This document shows positions 9,701-15,962 of a stretch of DNA of 64,000 nt, one piece after another. Numbering within the stretch: the first letter of the stretch is position 1; every line of letters starts with the position of its first letter. The notes under the pieces are model-generated. The model was not told the DNA's origin, did not search any database, and saw only the letters and a program-made list of their open reading frames with translations. The translations under genes were made by a program, and so were the position numbers. Origin of the DNA: CAYVWB01 sp964455395 (GTDB lineage Bacteria; Desulfobacterota; Desulfovibrionia; Desulfovibrionales; Desulfovibrionaceae); contig CAYVWB010000003.1 of the NCBI GenBank assembly GCA_964455395.1, forward strand, positions 45,956-109,955. Direction: 5' to 3'.

Positions 9701-10159
9701 CGCGAACAGGGGGGGTGGCTCGGCTTGCTCAACTGGGTTCACCTCCAGAGCAGCCTGGAGCACGTGCGCCGCGCCGGCGAACAAGTCCAGATCATGACCA
9801 TGCACGCAGCCAAGGGGCTGGAGTTCCGCGCCGTGTTTCTGCCCGCGTTGGAGGACGGCCTTGTCCCCTTCGCCGGCCCGGGTCTGGCCGCCGCGCCGGC
9901 CGTGGCCGGCCCCGACGATCTCGCCGTCATCCCGGAAGCGGCCTTGGCGGAGGAGCGCCGGCTCTTCTACGTCGCGCTGACCCGCGCCAAGGAAGCCCTC
10001 TTCCTGAGTCGGGCCGGCGCGCGGACGCTCTACGGGCGCACCCGTCGGCTGCCTGCCTCGCGCTTCCTGGCGCCGCTCGTGGCCACGGGGCTCGTGCGGC
10101 GCAGCACCCTTGCCCCCAAGACGCGCACCACACAGCAGCGTCTTTCGTTGATGGATTGA
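6737..10159 (+). CDS. Endonuclease Q-like PHP nuclease fused to UvrD/Rep helicase
   Basis: 1140 residues. Residues 1-425 match the endonuclease Q family, which nicks DNA beside deaminated bases: PHP metal motif ADLHIHSRYS at the N-terminus, SNSDAHS, and the Cys motif around 283-304 (KCGVAM ... CPVCGKPLTVGV). After an Ala/Pro/Thr-rich linker, residues 480-1140 are a complete SF1A helicase: AGPGSGKTHT (about 499), VTFTRKAAQEL, VDEAQDLS, GDPDQSIYGFRG, LERNYRS, MTMHAAKGLEF, FYVALTRAKEAL. Likely role: recognise and incise damaged DNA, then unwind from the nick (inference). The start is fixed by the PHP motif. The stop overlaps the cbiR start. Confidence 0.9.
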   Translation: MEHFLADLHIHSRYSRATSKQLTPRVLSAWALVKGLHVLGTGDFTHPAWRAELEEALEPDSASGLYRLKDPRGLTRELPWLEGYELAGRTLFMLQAEISSIYKRGGKVRKVHNLVYVPTLEAAHTLSEKLAAIGNVESDGRPILGLDSRNLLELVLELHPLAFLVPAHIWTPWFSLFGSKSGFDSLEECFGDLSQHVFAMETGLSSDPEMNWLLSALDRIALISNSDAHSGEKLGRECNLFSGERSYEGVYRALRGEALGHKLQATLEFFPEEGKYHLDGHRKCGVAMEPGETLARDGRCPVCGKPLTVGVLNRVLTLADRDVPKKPPQAAGFESLIPLQEVISEVVGTGPATKKVRALYARCVTRLGPELHVLRDAPLEDVARISPPLAEALARMRRGEVIRQPGFDGQFGVIRVFSERERKELHQGTFLSAAPTAAPATPSRPTADDASDAPDMAPQTSQAPESSGVVPPDAAPALGSLDASQQAAVAAGPGPVLVKAGPGSGKTHTLLARVARLIEEGVSPRRILVVTFTRKAAQELSDRLLARFGELAALPRADTLHALAYEVWKNAYQDAPVVLAEDAARRVFAEANAAESATARELRDAFDRIALARERREAPAGTAEEDADEALARWRHNFVKHKESWNLADYTDLLEFWLEQIEHGIYPRPYVHVLVDEAQDLSRLQIELVRAIVTAQADAQLAVELEAEPVIPGRGLFAIGDPDQSIYGFRGALPDVATALREIWPHLDVRALERNYRSVQPVLDLAATSLDHPAPLHAHRGVGPALLRLFEAPSAESEAAWIAERIRRLLGPTSHSLADGQTDDEFATLLAKAFSPGDIAVLVRTRAVIPPLKRVLDRMGLPVAAPEQETFWEDPRVAAILDAAGALFGLTRKADAPCVDDAGDHAPTACAHELPANGARAERDAHGARGDVPPVGTRLRDETAKPLPCPDDVLTRGPKAIAAYMEDVPPFDQLFWKSAAFKRLVEAFREQGGWLGLLNWVHLQSSLEHVRRAGEQVQIMTMHAAKGLEFRAVFLPALEDGLVPFAGPGLAAAPAVAGPDDLAVIPEAALAEERRLFYVALTRAKEALFLSRAGARTLYGRTRRLPASRFLAPLVATGLVRRSTLAPKTRTTQQRLSLMD

Positions 10160-10905
10160 TGCGCAGCCCATCGCCCCGCCTCGCTGCGCCGTCGTGGGTG
10201 GTTCCGGGGGACATCCCGACGAATTGCAGCGCCCTTGCCGCCTCGTCAGCCGCCTTCGATGAAATCGCCCTCTGTCTTTTCGAGACGGCGGCGTGTCTCA
10301 TGTACACCGACGCCGATCTGCCTCCCCTGGAAGCGCCGTTCCGCCACCATGTCCACCTCCCCTTGGACCTTCCGTGGGAGCGTCCGCACGACGCCGCTGC
10401 GGCCGTGCGCGCTTTGGCGCAATGGGCCGCGCCGTGCAGACCGTGGGCTTTCGTGCTCCACCCCCCGCCGCAGGCGGAGGCGCTTGCGCCGGTCGCGGCG
10501 GCCCTGCAGGAAGCAGACGTTCCGCCGGCGGCCATTCTTCTGGAAAACATCGGCGAGCCTCCCCTGGCGCCTGTGGTGGAGGAGGCCTTGCGCCTGGGCC
10601 TCGGTTTCTGCCTGGACATTCCGCACCTGCTGCAGTGGGACGAGGCCGTGGTCCTCAGTCTGGGTGAAGTCCGCCAGCGCACGCGGATGCTGCATCTCTA
10701 CGCGCCGGACCTCGCCGGGCCTGCCGGAAACCGCAAGCACCTGCCGCTGGCTCAGCTCCCCGAGGCCGGCGTCGCCATGGCGCGCGAGGCCATGGCGGCG
10801 CTCCCTCTGGAGACGGTGACGCTTGAAGTCTTCGCCATGGAGAGTCTGCTCGAATCCGCTGCGTTGTGGCGGAACTGGACGACAGCGTGGGAGGCTGCGG
10901 GGTGA
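10159..10905 (+). CDS. cbiR: Cobamide-remodelling phosphodiesterase-like protein (CbiR type)
   Basis: 248 residues with the TIM-barrel pattern of the AP endonuclease 2-like superfamily: HHVHLPLDLPW, AILLENIGEPPL, GFCLDIPHLL, RMLHLYAPD and VTLEVF supply His, Glu and Asp metal ligands in the expected order. CbiR hydrolyses the nucleotide loop of cobamides so that the lower ligand can be replaced. The assignment rests on this fold plus immediate coupling to cobU, the next salvage enzyme. The start ATG overlaps the helicase stop and the stop overlaps the cobU GTG, so all three are translationally coupled. A generic sugar-phosphate isomerase-like protein is the alternative. Confidence 0.75.
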   Translation: MRSPSPRLAAPSWVVPGDIPTNCSALAASSAAFDEIALCLFETAACLMYTDADLPPLEAPFRHHVHLPLDLPWERPHDAAAAVRALAQWAAPCRPWAFVLHPPPQAEALAPVAAALQEADVPPAAILLENIGEPPLAPVVEEALRLGLGFCLDIPHLLQWDEAVVLSLGEVRQRTRMLHLYAPDLAGPAGNRKHLPLAQLPEAGVAMAREAMAALPLETVTLEVFAMESLLESAALWRNWTTAWEAAG

Positions 10906-11471
10906 TCACGCTCTATCTCGGTGGTGAGAAGTCCGGCAAGTCCGATGCGGCGCTGGAGCGCTGTCTGGCGGCTCCGGGACCGCGCCGTCTCGTGGTGACA
11001 GGCAAGGCGCTGGACTTCGGTTTCCGCCGCCGTATCGAGGCGCACCGGCAGGACCCCCGCCGCGCCGACGGCCGGTTGCCTGTTGTCGAAGCCGGCACGG
11101 ATCTGGCAGCCGCTCTCGCCCAGACGCTCGCCCAGACGCTCGCCCAGACGCTCGCCCCGCCGACGCCGGTCCGTTGCATTCTGGTGGACAGCCTGGACTT
11201 CTGGCTCTTCGCCTGTCTGGAGGAAGGGACGCTTCAGGCCCGCCGGGAGGCGCTGCTCGAGGCGTTGAAGGACGCCAGCGCTGCAGAAGGAGAAGCGGCG
11301 CCGCTGGTGGTTCTCGTCTCCTGCGAGGTGGGTCTGGGCCCCATCGCGGCCAACGCGGCCACCCGCGCTTTCGTGCGGGAGCTGGGCGCGCTGAACCGGG
11401 AGGCGGCGAGCCTTGCCGATGAAGTCTTCCTCTGCGTGGCCGGGGTTCCCCTGGCGGTGAAAACGCGGTAG
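10902..11471 (+). CDS. cobU: Adenosylcobinamide kinase / guanylyltransferase
   Basis: 189 residues from the coupled GTG. CobU phosphorylates adenosylcobinamide and transfers GMP to give adenosylcobinamide-GDP. Visible: P-loop LGGEKSGKSDAALE at the N-terminus, RRIEAHRQ carrying the expected His-Arg pair, LPVVEAG, a Walker B-like CILVDSLDFWL, and VLVSCEVGLG near the end, as in the family. Length is normal. An in-frame 12-bp repeat (11115-11156, AQTL repeated) sits in a loop before the Walker B strand. Next to cbiR it gives a coherent remodelling and salvage pair. Confidence 0.88.
   Translation: MITLYLGGEKSGKSDAALERCLAAPGPRRLVVTGKALDFGFRRRIEAHRQDPRRADGRLPVVEAGTDLAAALAQTLAQTLAQTLAPPTPVRCILVDSLDFWLFACLEEGTLQARREALLEALKDASAAEGEAAPLVVLVSCEVGLGPIAANAATRAFVRELGALNREAASLADEVFLCVAGVPLAVKTR
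11115..11156 (+). repeat. In-frame 12-bp tandem repeat inside cobU
   Basis: Three and a half copies of CTCGCCCAGACG, encoding AQTL units. The copies are identical at DNA level, so the repeat is recent or actively homogenised. A change in copy number would keep the frame. Confidence 0.9.
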
Positions 11472-11490
11472 GCTGGGGAGCGGAGGCTGC

Positions 11491-12468
11491 ATGTCCTATT
11501 TCAGACAGCTCGATACGCAGATCATCACGCTCCAGGAACTGTTCGCCAAGGAGCAGCGCTGGCTCATCCTCGTGAATGCGGACCCGGACGCGCTGGGTTC
11601 CGCCATGGCGCTCAAACGCATCATGAGCTACCGGGTGGCGGAGGTGGGCATCGCCCACGTCAACGAGATCACCCGGCCGGACAATCTCGCCATGATCCGC
11701 TATCTCAACATCCCCACCCAGCGGCTCACCCCCACCATGGGCGACCAGTACAACCGCTTCGCTCTGGTGGACTCCCAGCCGCACCACCACCCGGATTTCG
11801 CGCGCTTCACCTTCTCCATCGTGCTGGACCACCACCCCCTGGTGGAGAGCAAGCCCGTCATCGCGGACTTCAAGGAGATCAAGCCCGAATACGGCGCCTG
11901 CTGCACCCTGCTCACCGAGTACATCCACAACCTGGACATCAAGCCGGGCAAGCGCCTCGCCACCGCGCTGATGTACGGCATCAAGTCCGACACCGCCAGC
12001 TTCGACCGCCACTTCTGCGACGTGGACGCCCGGGCCTTCCGCTACTTGGCCAAACACAGCGACCACAACCTGCTGCGCAAGATAACCCGCAGCGAGTTCC
12101 GCCTGGAATGGCTGGATTACTTCTCCGAAGCCTTCTCCCGGCTGCATATCCGCAAGCAAGGCGCGCACGTCTATCTGGGCGAAGTGGACAATCCGGACAT
12201 CCTCGTCATCCTCGCGGATTTCTTCCTGCGCATCCATGAGATCAACTGGGCCACCGTGGCTGGCGTCTTCGACGACACTGTCATCGTCATCTTCCGCAGC
12301 GACGGCGTCTCCCGCGGCGTGCGGGACCTGGGCGCCAAGGCGCGCGAGCTTTTCGGGGACATCGGCAGCGCAGGCGGACACGCCGCCATGGCCCGTGCGG
12401 AGTTCCCCCCGACAGCCGCCGGGGGCATGGACCTGGAGACCTTCATCGCCGACCGTCTGGGCCTCTAG
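11491..12468 (+). CDS. DHH/DHHA1 family phosphoesterase (NrnA-like)
   Basis: 325 residues. DHH proteins hydrolyse short RNA or cyclic dinucleotide breakdown products with two Mn ions. All ligand motifs are visible: NADPDALGSA, ALVDSQPHHH, IVLDHHPL, IKSDTASF, and the C-terminal DHHA1 glycine motif GSAGGHAAMA. The length is that of NrnA/nanoRNase-type members. A GGAG-like site precedes the ATG by eight bases, 19 bp after cobU, so it may be read from the cobamide operon. Exact substrate (nanoRNA, pAp, pGpG) cannot be told from sequence. Confidence 0.85.
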   Translation: MSYFRQLDTQIITLQELFAKEQRWLILVNADPDALGSAMALKRIMSYRVAEVGIAHVNEITRPDNLAMIRYLNIPTQRLTPTMGDQYNRFALVDSQPHHHPDFARFTFSIVLDHHPLVESKPVIADFKEIKPEYGACCTLLTEYIHNLDIKPGKRLATALMYGIKSDTASFDRHFCDVDARAFRYLAKHSDHNLLRKITRSEFRLEWLDYFSEAFSRLHIRKQGAHVYLGEVDNPDILVILADFFLRIHEINWATVAGVFDDTVIVIFRSDGVSRGVRDLGAKARELFGDIGSAGGHAAMARAEFPPTAAGGMDLETFIADRLGL

Positions 12469-12851
12469 CGCGTCTGTTGCGCCAGCGCCCGATGCAGCCC
12501 TTGCGCTGGAAGCCGCGTCGAGGCTTGGTCCGCGCCCTCATCCCGGACGTTTCGCGACGGCCTGTGCGTGTTCTCCCGAGCGCAAGCAGCCGCACCGGCG
12601 GCGCCTGGCGCGGTCCGAGACGGCTTGCGCTGCGTCCCGGGCCACGAGGGTTCGCTGCAGATGTGCGTGCGCCGGGGCAACGCCTCCTCGGGAAGACGAG
12701 TTCCTTTCCCCCGCTCCCGTACGGTGTTGACGACTTCAGCGGCCGCTCTGCGCATCACCCAACAAGAAACCCCCCGGCGCTCCTGCGAGAGCCGGGGGGT
12801 TGTTTGCATGACGCGCAAGCGCCGAGAGACCGTGGCGGGGGTCTTCGCCGG
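12469..12851. other. Intergenic region between convergent genes, no gene seen
   Basis: 383 bp between the DHH gene and glnB. No reading frame here has a start with a ribosome site or any recognisable motif. The only clear structure is the strong hairpin at 12768-12801. Confidence 0.6.
12768..12801. terminator. Hairpin terminator serving both convergent units
   Basis: A perfect 11-bp stem (12768-12778 with 12791-12801) around a 12-base loop. The plus strand continues TTGTTTGC and the minus strand TTTCTTGTTG, so it could end both the DHH transcript and the amtB-glnB transcript. Confidence 0.75.
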
Positions 12852-13184
12852 TTAGCCGAGGCCCTCTTCGCCGGTGCGGACGCGGTAGGCGTTTTGCACG
12901 TCCTGGACCAGGATGACGCCATCGCCTTCCTTGCCGGTCTTGGCGGCGCTCATGACAGCCTGCACGGCGTCGTCGAGCTTGGCGGCGGGGACGATCACTT
13001 CAATGCGGACTTTCTTGAGCAGGTTCACTTCCATGACCACACCGCGGTAGGTCTCGGTGAAGCCTTTCTGGCGTCCGGAGCCAAGGATGTTGGTGACGGA
13101 CATGCCGAATATTTCCTTGGCGTAGAGCGCCTGCTTGATGGCGGGCAGACTCTCCGGCCTGGTGTAGGCGATCAAGAGTTTCAT
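12852..13184 (-). CDS. glnB: PII nitrogen regulatory protein lacking the uridylylation tyrosine
   Basis: 110 residues, alignable without gaps to E. coli GlnB: T-loop GRQKGFTETYRG and the C-terminal signature TGKEGDGVILVQDV plus RVRTGEEG. PII trimers read 2-oxoglutarate and ATP/ADP and plug or release AmtB. Residue 51, the uridylylated Tyr of enteric PII, is Met here, and position 49 is Val, so neither the GlnD site nor the cyanobacterial phospho-Ser is present. AGGAGG lies just before the ATG, 30 bp after amtB; the two form one operon. Could equally be named glnK. Confidence 0.92.
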   Translation of the reverse strand: MKLLIAYTRPESLPAIKQALYAKEIFGMSVTNILGSGRQKGFTETYRGVVMEVNLLKKVRIEVIVPAAKLDDAVQAVMSAAKTGKEGDGVILVQDVQNAYRVRTGEEGLG

Positions 13185-13214
13185 TCCATTCCTCCTATGC
13201 GGCTGTCGTTCAAG

Positions 13215-14594
13215 TTACTTCACGGTGAAGGTCTGGAAGTCGTTGTACGCTTCCGCACCGTGCTCGGTGATGTCCAGACCGCGCATTTCTTCCTCGGGCG
13301 TGACCCGCAGACCCATGACGGCTTTGATGACGCTGAAGGCGATGAAGCCGGCGCCGAATGCCCAGATGAAGACAGCGCCGACGCCCAGCGCCTGGATGCC
13401 GAGTTGGCTGAAGCCGCCGCCGTAGAAGATGCCGGTGAGGTCGCCGTAGCCGGGAGCAGCCAGGAAAGCGACAGCCAGCGTGCCGAGAGCGCCGCACGTG
13501 CCGTGGACGGAGATGGCGCCGCAAGGGTCGTCGACCTTCAGCACCTTGTCCAGGAATTCCACGGAGAGCATGCAGACCACGCCGGCGATCAAACCCAGCA
13601 CGATGGCGCCGAAGGGCGCGAGCTCGTAACAGCCGGCTGTGATGGCCACGAGACCAGCCAGCGCGCCGTTCATGGTCATGGATGGCTCGGGCTTGCCGAA
13701 CTTGAACCACGTGGTGAACATGGCGCCCAAGGTGCCTGCAGCAGCGGCCAGGGTGGTGTTCACGGCGATGTAGCCGATGGTGCCGTCAGCCGTGGTGGTG
13801 GAGCCGGGGTTGAAGCCGAACCAGCCGAACCAGAGGATGAAGACGCCCAGCGCAGCCAAGGGGATGTTGTGGCCGGGAATGGCGTTGGGGGTTCCGTCTG
13901 CGGAGTACTTGCCCATCCGCGGGCCAAGCACCACCGCGCCCGCGAGACCGACCCACGCGCCCACGGAGTGAACCACTGTGGAGCCCGCGAAGTCCGCAAA
14001 GCCCATGGCTTCCAGCCAGCCGCCTTCGCCGCCCCACAGGCCGCCCCAGCACCAGTGCCCGGAGACAGGGTAGATGAGACCCGTGATGATGACCGAAATG
14101 ACGACATAGGACATGAACTTGGTGCGCTCGGCGATGGCCCCGGAGACGATGGTGGCCGCCGTGGCTGCGAAGACGGACTGGAAGAACCAGAACGTCAGCG
14201 TCCACTGCCCGTCCGCATCCGCAGCGGTGGCGTCGCCCAGCGCGAAGCCGGAGCCGCCGATGACGCCGCTGATGGAGTCGCCGAACATGAATGCGAAACC
14301 GAAGAGGAAGAACGCGATGGCTCCTGCGGAGAAGTCCAGGTAGTTCTTCATCAGAATGTTGCCGGCGTTCTTGGCGCGGGTGAAGCCCGCCTCCACGCAC
14401 GCAAAACCCGCCTGCATGAGCATGACGAGGATGGCCGCGACCAACGTCCAGAGGATGTTGGCGTTGGACTGGGAGAGCATCTCCTCCTGGGCGAAGGCGT
14501 CGCCAGGAGCGAGGAGCAGCGCCATGACGGCTGCGACGGCCGCCACCGCCGCGCCGGGGCGCATACCGCTTTTGGAAACCGTAATCCGTGACAT
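13215..14594 (-). CDS. amtB: Ammonium transporter
   Basis: 459 residues with an N-terminal signal-like segment ending DAFA, then the 11 helices of Amt proteins. Conserved pore residues are visible: QAGFACVEAGFTR, AGSTVVHSVGAWVGL with the first pore His, and ISVHGTCGALG with the second. AmtB conducts ammonia after recruiting ammonium. GGAGG precedes the ATG. The gene is led by a sigma54-type promoter and followed by glnB, the usual layout for nitrogen-limited expression and PII-gated transport. Confidence 0.95.
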   Translation of the reverse strand: MSRITVSKSGMRPGAAVAAVAAVMALLLAPGDAFAQEEMLSQSNANILWTLVAAILVMLMQAGFACVEAGFTRAKNAGNILMKNYLDFSAGAIAFFLFGFAFMFGDSISGVIGGSGFALGDATAADADGQWTLTFWFFQSVFAATAATIVSGAIAERTKFMSYVVISVIITGLIYPVSGHWCWGGLWGGEGGWLEAMGFADFAGSTVVHSVGAWVGLAGAVVLGPRMGKYSADGTPNAIPGHNIPLAALGVFILWFGWFGFNPGSTTTADGTIGYIAVNTTLAAAAGTLGAMFTTWFKFGKPEPSMTMNGALAGLVAITAGCYELAPFGAIVLGLIAGVVCMLSVEFLDKVLKVDDPCGAISVHGTCGALGTLAVAFLAAPGYGDLTGIFYGGGFSQLGIQALGVGAVFIWAFGAGFIAFSVIKAVMGLRVTPEEEMRGLDITEHGAEAYNDFQTFTVK

Positions 14595-14705
14595 ACAAGA
14601 CCTCCTTCAGTTGGTGTGCACTGTCGCGCCATGGCTCGTCGTCGTGGGACGGCGGGTCCTCGTTCGCCGCCTGCGGACGTTTTCGTCACGCGACCGTCGC
14701 CTTAA

Positions 14706-14721
14706 AGCAAGCACTAGGCCA
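14706..14721 (-). promoter_or_regulatory. Sigma54 (-24/-12) promoter of amtB-glnB
   Basis: On the minus strand the sequence is TGGCCTAGTGCTTGCT. The invariant GG and GC dinucleotides have the required 10-bp separation and the flanks agree with TGGCAC-N5-TTGCW. Transcription would start near 14696, leaving a leader of about 100 bases before amtB. Confidence 0.75.
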
Positions 14722-14907
14722 TTACGCCTAACTAGCGAACATCGCTGTCGATACCCTGCATGAGCTACCCCCGCGCCCGGGTAGGATTTGACAAATCCAG
14801 AGTATTTGTGGTCCCCGATTATACAATTTTGGCGACATCGTCCAGAGCCGCCTTCCCCATTTTGACAATCCGAACATCACCCCCACACCCACAGCGCTTT
14901 TTTTTCG

Positions 14908-14937
14908 TTGACAACCCCGCGCGTTCCTGCGTACACA
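14908..14937 (+). promoter_or_regulatory. Candidate promoter of the aromatic operon
   Basis: A perfect TTGACA (14908-14913) is followed 18 bp later by a weak -10 word TACACA (14932-14937). Start of transcription would be near 14944, almost at the ATG of the leader peptide, which would explain why that ATG has no ribosome site. A second TTGACA at 14788-14793 has no well-spaced -10 partner. Confidence 0.45.
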
Positions 14938-14944
14938 TGCCCAC

Positions 14945-15028
14945 ATGCACCACTACTCCCCGGCTTCCTTTTACTTTTTCTTTTACTTTTGGCGCTGGAC
15001 TGTCCGCGGTCAGGAGGGTGCGCTCTAA
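14945..15028 (+). CDS. Aromatic leader peptide of the aro/phe/tyr/trp operon
   Basis: A 27-codon frame, too short for ordinary gene calling. Ten of residues 4-18 are aromatic: Tyr4, Phe9, Tyr10, Phe11-13, Tyr14, Phe15, Trp16 and Trp18. The TAA lies 25 bases before a terminator. The first half of an antiterminator pairing starts on the last Trp codon (14998). This is the arrangement of ribosome-mediated attenuation, here apparently sensing Phe, Tyr and Trp at once. No Shine-Dalgarno sequence is visible; translation may be leaderless. Existence of the peptide is inferred from the codon cluster and RNA structure. Confidence 0.8.
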   Translation: MHHYSPASFYFFFYFWRWTVRGQEGAL

Positions 15029-15070
15029 AGAGCCTTACGAGCAGAAACCAACCAAGGGCCGCGGGCAGTC
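14998..15070 (+). promoter_or_regulatory. Antiterminator pairing of the aromatic operon leader
   Basis: Bases 14998-15009 (GACTGTCCGCGG) are complementary to 15059-15070 (CCGCGGGCAGTC) over 12 positions with a single G-U pair. The downstream arm shares 15059-15062 with the left arm of the terminator and takes up its loop, so the two structures exclude each other. Confidence 0.75.
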
Positions 15071-15089
15071 AGCCGGCGGCCCTTTTTTT
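15054..15089 (+). terminator. Attenuator (intrinsic terminator) of the aromatic operon
   Basis: A 9-bp stem (15054-15062 with 15076-15084) continues, after one mismatch, into three more pairs around a five-base loop and is followed by seven T (15083-15089). It lies about 55 bp before the first structural gene, so it must be bypassed for the operon to be expressed. Confidence 0.88.
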
Positions 15090-15143
15090 ACGCCGCCCGC
15101 GCCGAAACAGACGCCCAACGCTCCAACCACAGGGAGAACCGTC

Positions 15144-15950
15144 ATGCTATTGGGCAAAGCCGTGCGCCAGGAACGTATCTTCAACAGAAACACAGGCCGG
15201 ACCATCATCGTCCCCATGGACCACGGCGTCACGGTCGGTCCCATCCACGGCCTCGTGGACTTCAAAGGCGCCGTCAACAAAGTCGCTGACGGCGGCGCCA
15301 ACGCCGTCCTCATGCACAAAGGCCTCCCTCGCTGCACCCATCGCGGTTACGGCCGCGATATCGGTCTCATCATCCATCTCTCCGCGTCCACCAGCCTCTC
15401 CCCCACGCCCAACGCAAAGACCATCGTCGGCAGCGTGGAAGACGCCATCCGCCTTGGCGCAGACGCCATCTCGCTCCACGTCAACCTCGGCGACGAAACC
15501 GAAAGCGCCATGCTCCAGGACCTCGGCCGCCTCACCTCCGAAGCCGCCAGTTGGGGCGTCCCTGTCCTCGCCATGATGTACGCCCGCGGCAAGCACATTG
15601 AGGACCCCTACGACGTCAACGTCGTCAAGCACTGTGCGCGCGCCGCCGTGGAGCTTGGCGCAGACATCGTCAAAGTCGTCTACACGGGCTCCGTGGAAAC
15701 TTTCCACCAAGTCGTCGAAGCGTGTTGCGTCCCCGTGGTCATCGCTGGCGGCGAGAAGCTCGAATCCACTCGGGACCTCATCCAGATGGTCCACGACTCC
15801 GTCCAAGCCGGCGGCGCCGGGCTCTCCGTGGGGCGCAACGTCTTCCAGCACGACAACCCCACACTGCTCTGCAAAGCCCTCCACGGCGTCGTCCACGAGG
15901 ACTGGGACGTCGAACAAGCCATGGAACTCCTCGAACACGACAACGCCTAG
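15144..15950 (+). CDS. 2-amino-3,7-dideoxy-D-threo-hept-6-ulosonate (ADTH) synthase, copy 1
   Basis: 268 residues of the class I aldolase fold used by archaea and some deltaproteobacteria to start aromatic biosynthesis without erythrose 4-phosphate. Catalytic positions known from the archaeal enzyme are recognisable: VPMDHGVTVGP (Asp), AMMYARGK (Tyr) and ADIVKVVYTGS (Schiff-base Lys). AGGGAGA precedes the ATG. First gene of the operon, directly behind the attenuator, followed by a paralogue and by DHQ synthase II, which uses its product. Confidence 0.88.
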   Translation: MLLGKAVRQERIFNRNTGRTIIVPMDHGVTVGPIHGLVDFKGAVNKVADGGANAVLMHKGLPRCTHRGYGRDIGLIIHLSASTSLSPTPNAKTIVGSVEDAIRLGADAISLHVNLGDETESAMLQDLGRLTSEAASWGVPVLAMMYARGKHIEDPYDVNVVKHCARAAVELGADIVKVVYTGSVETFHQVVEACCVPVVIAGGEKLESTRDLIQMVHDSVQAGGAGLSVGRNVFQHDNPTLLCKALHGVVHEDWDVEQAMELLEHDNA

Positions 15951-15962
15951 GGAGACTTCAAC

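Noticed and set aside
8117..10171. 684-codon minus-strand frame opposite the helicase
   Set aside because: It mirrors the codon bias of the helicase on the other strand, has no motif, and would overlap a gene with every SF1 motif.
12477..14591. 704-codon plus-strand frame over glnB-amtB
   Set aside because: Composition is His/Asp/Gly-rich in the way typical of antisense shadows in GC-rich genes; amtB and glnB are certain.
14760..15143. N-terminal extension of ADTH synthase copy 1
   Set aside because: The in-frame upstream codons pass through the attenuator; AGGGAGA and the family start support 15144.
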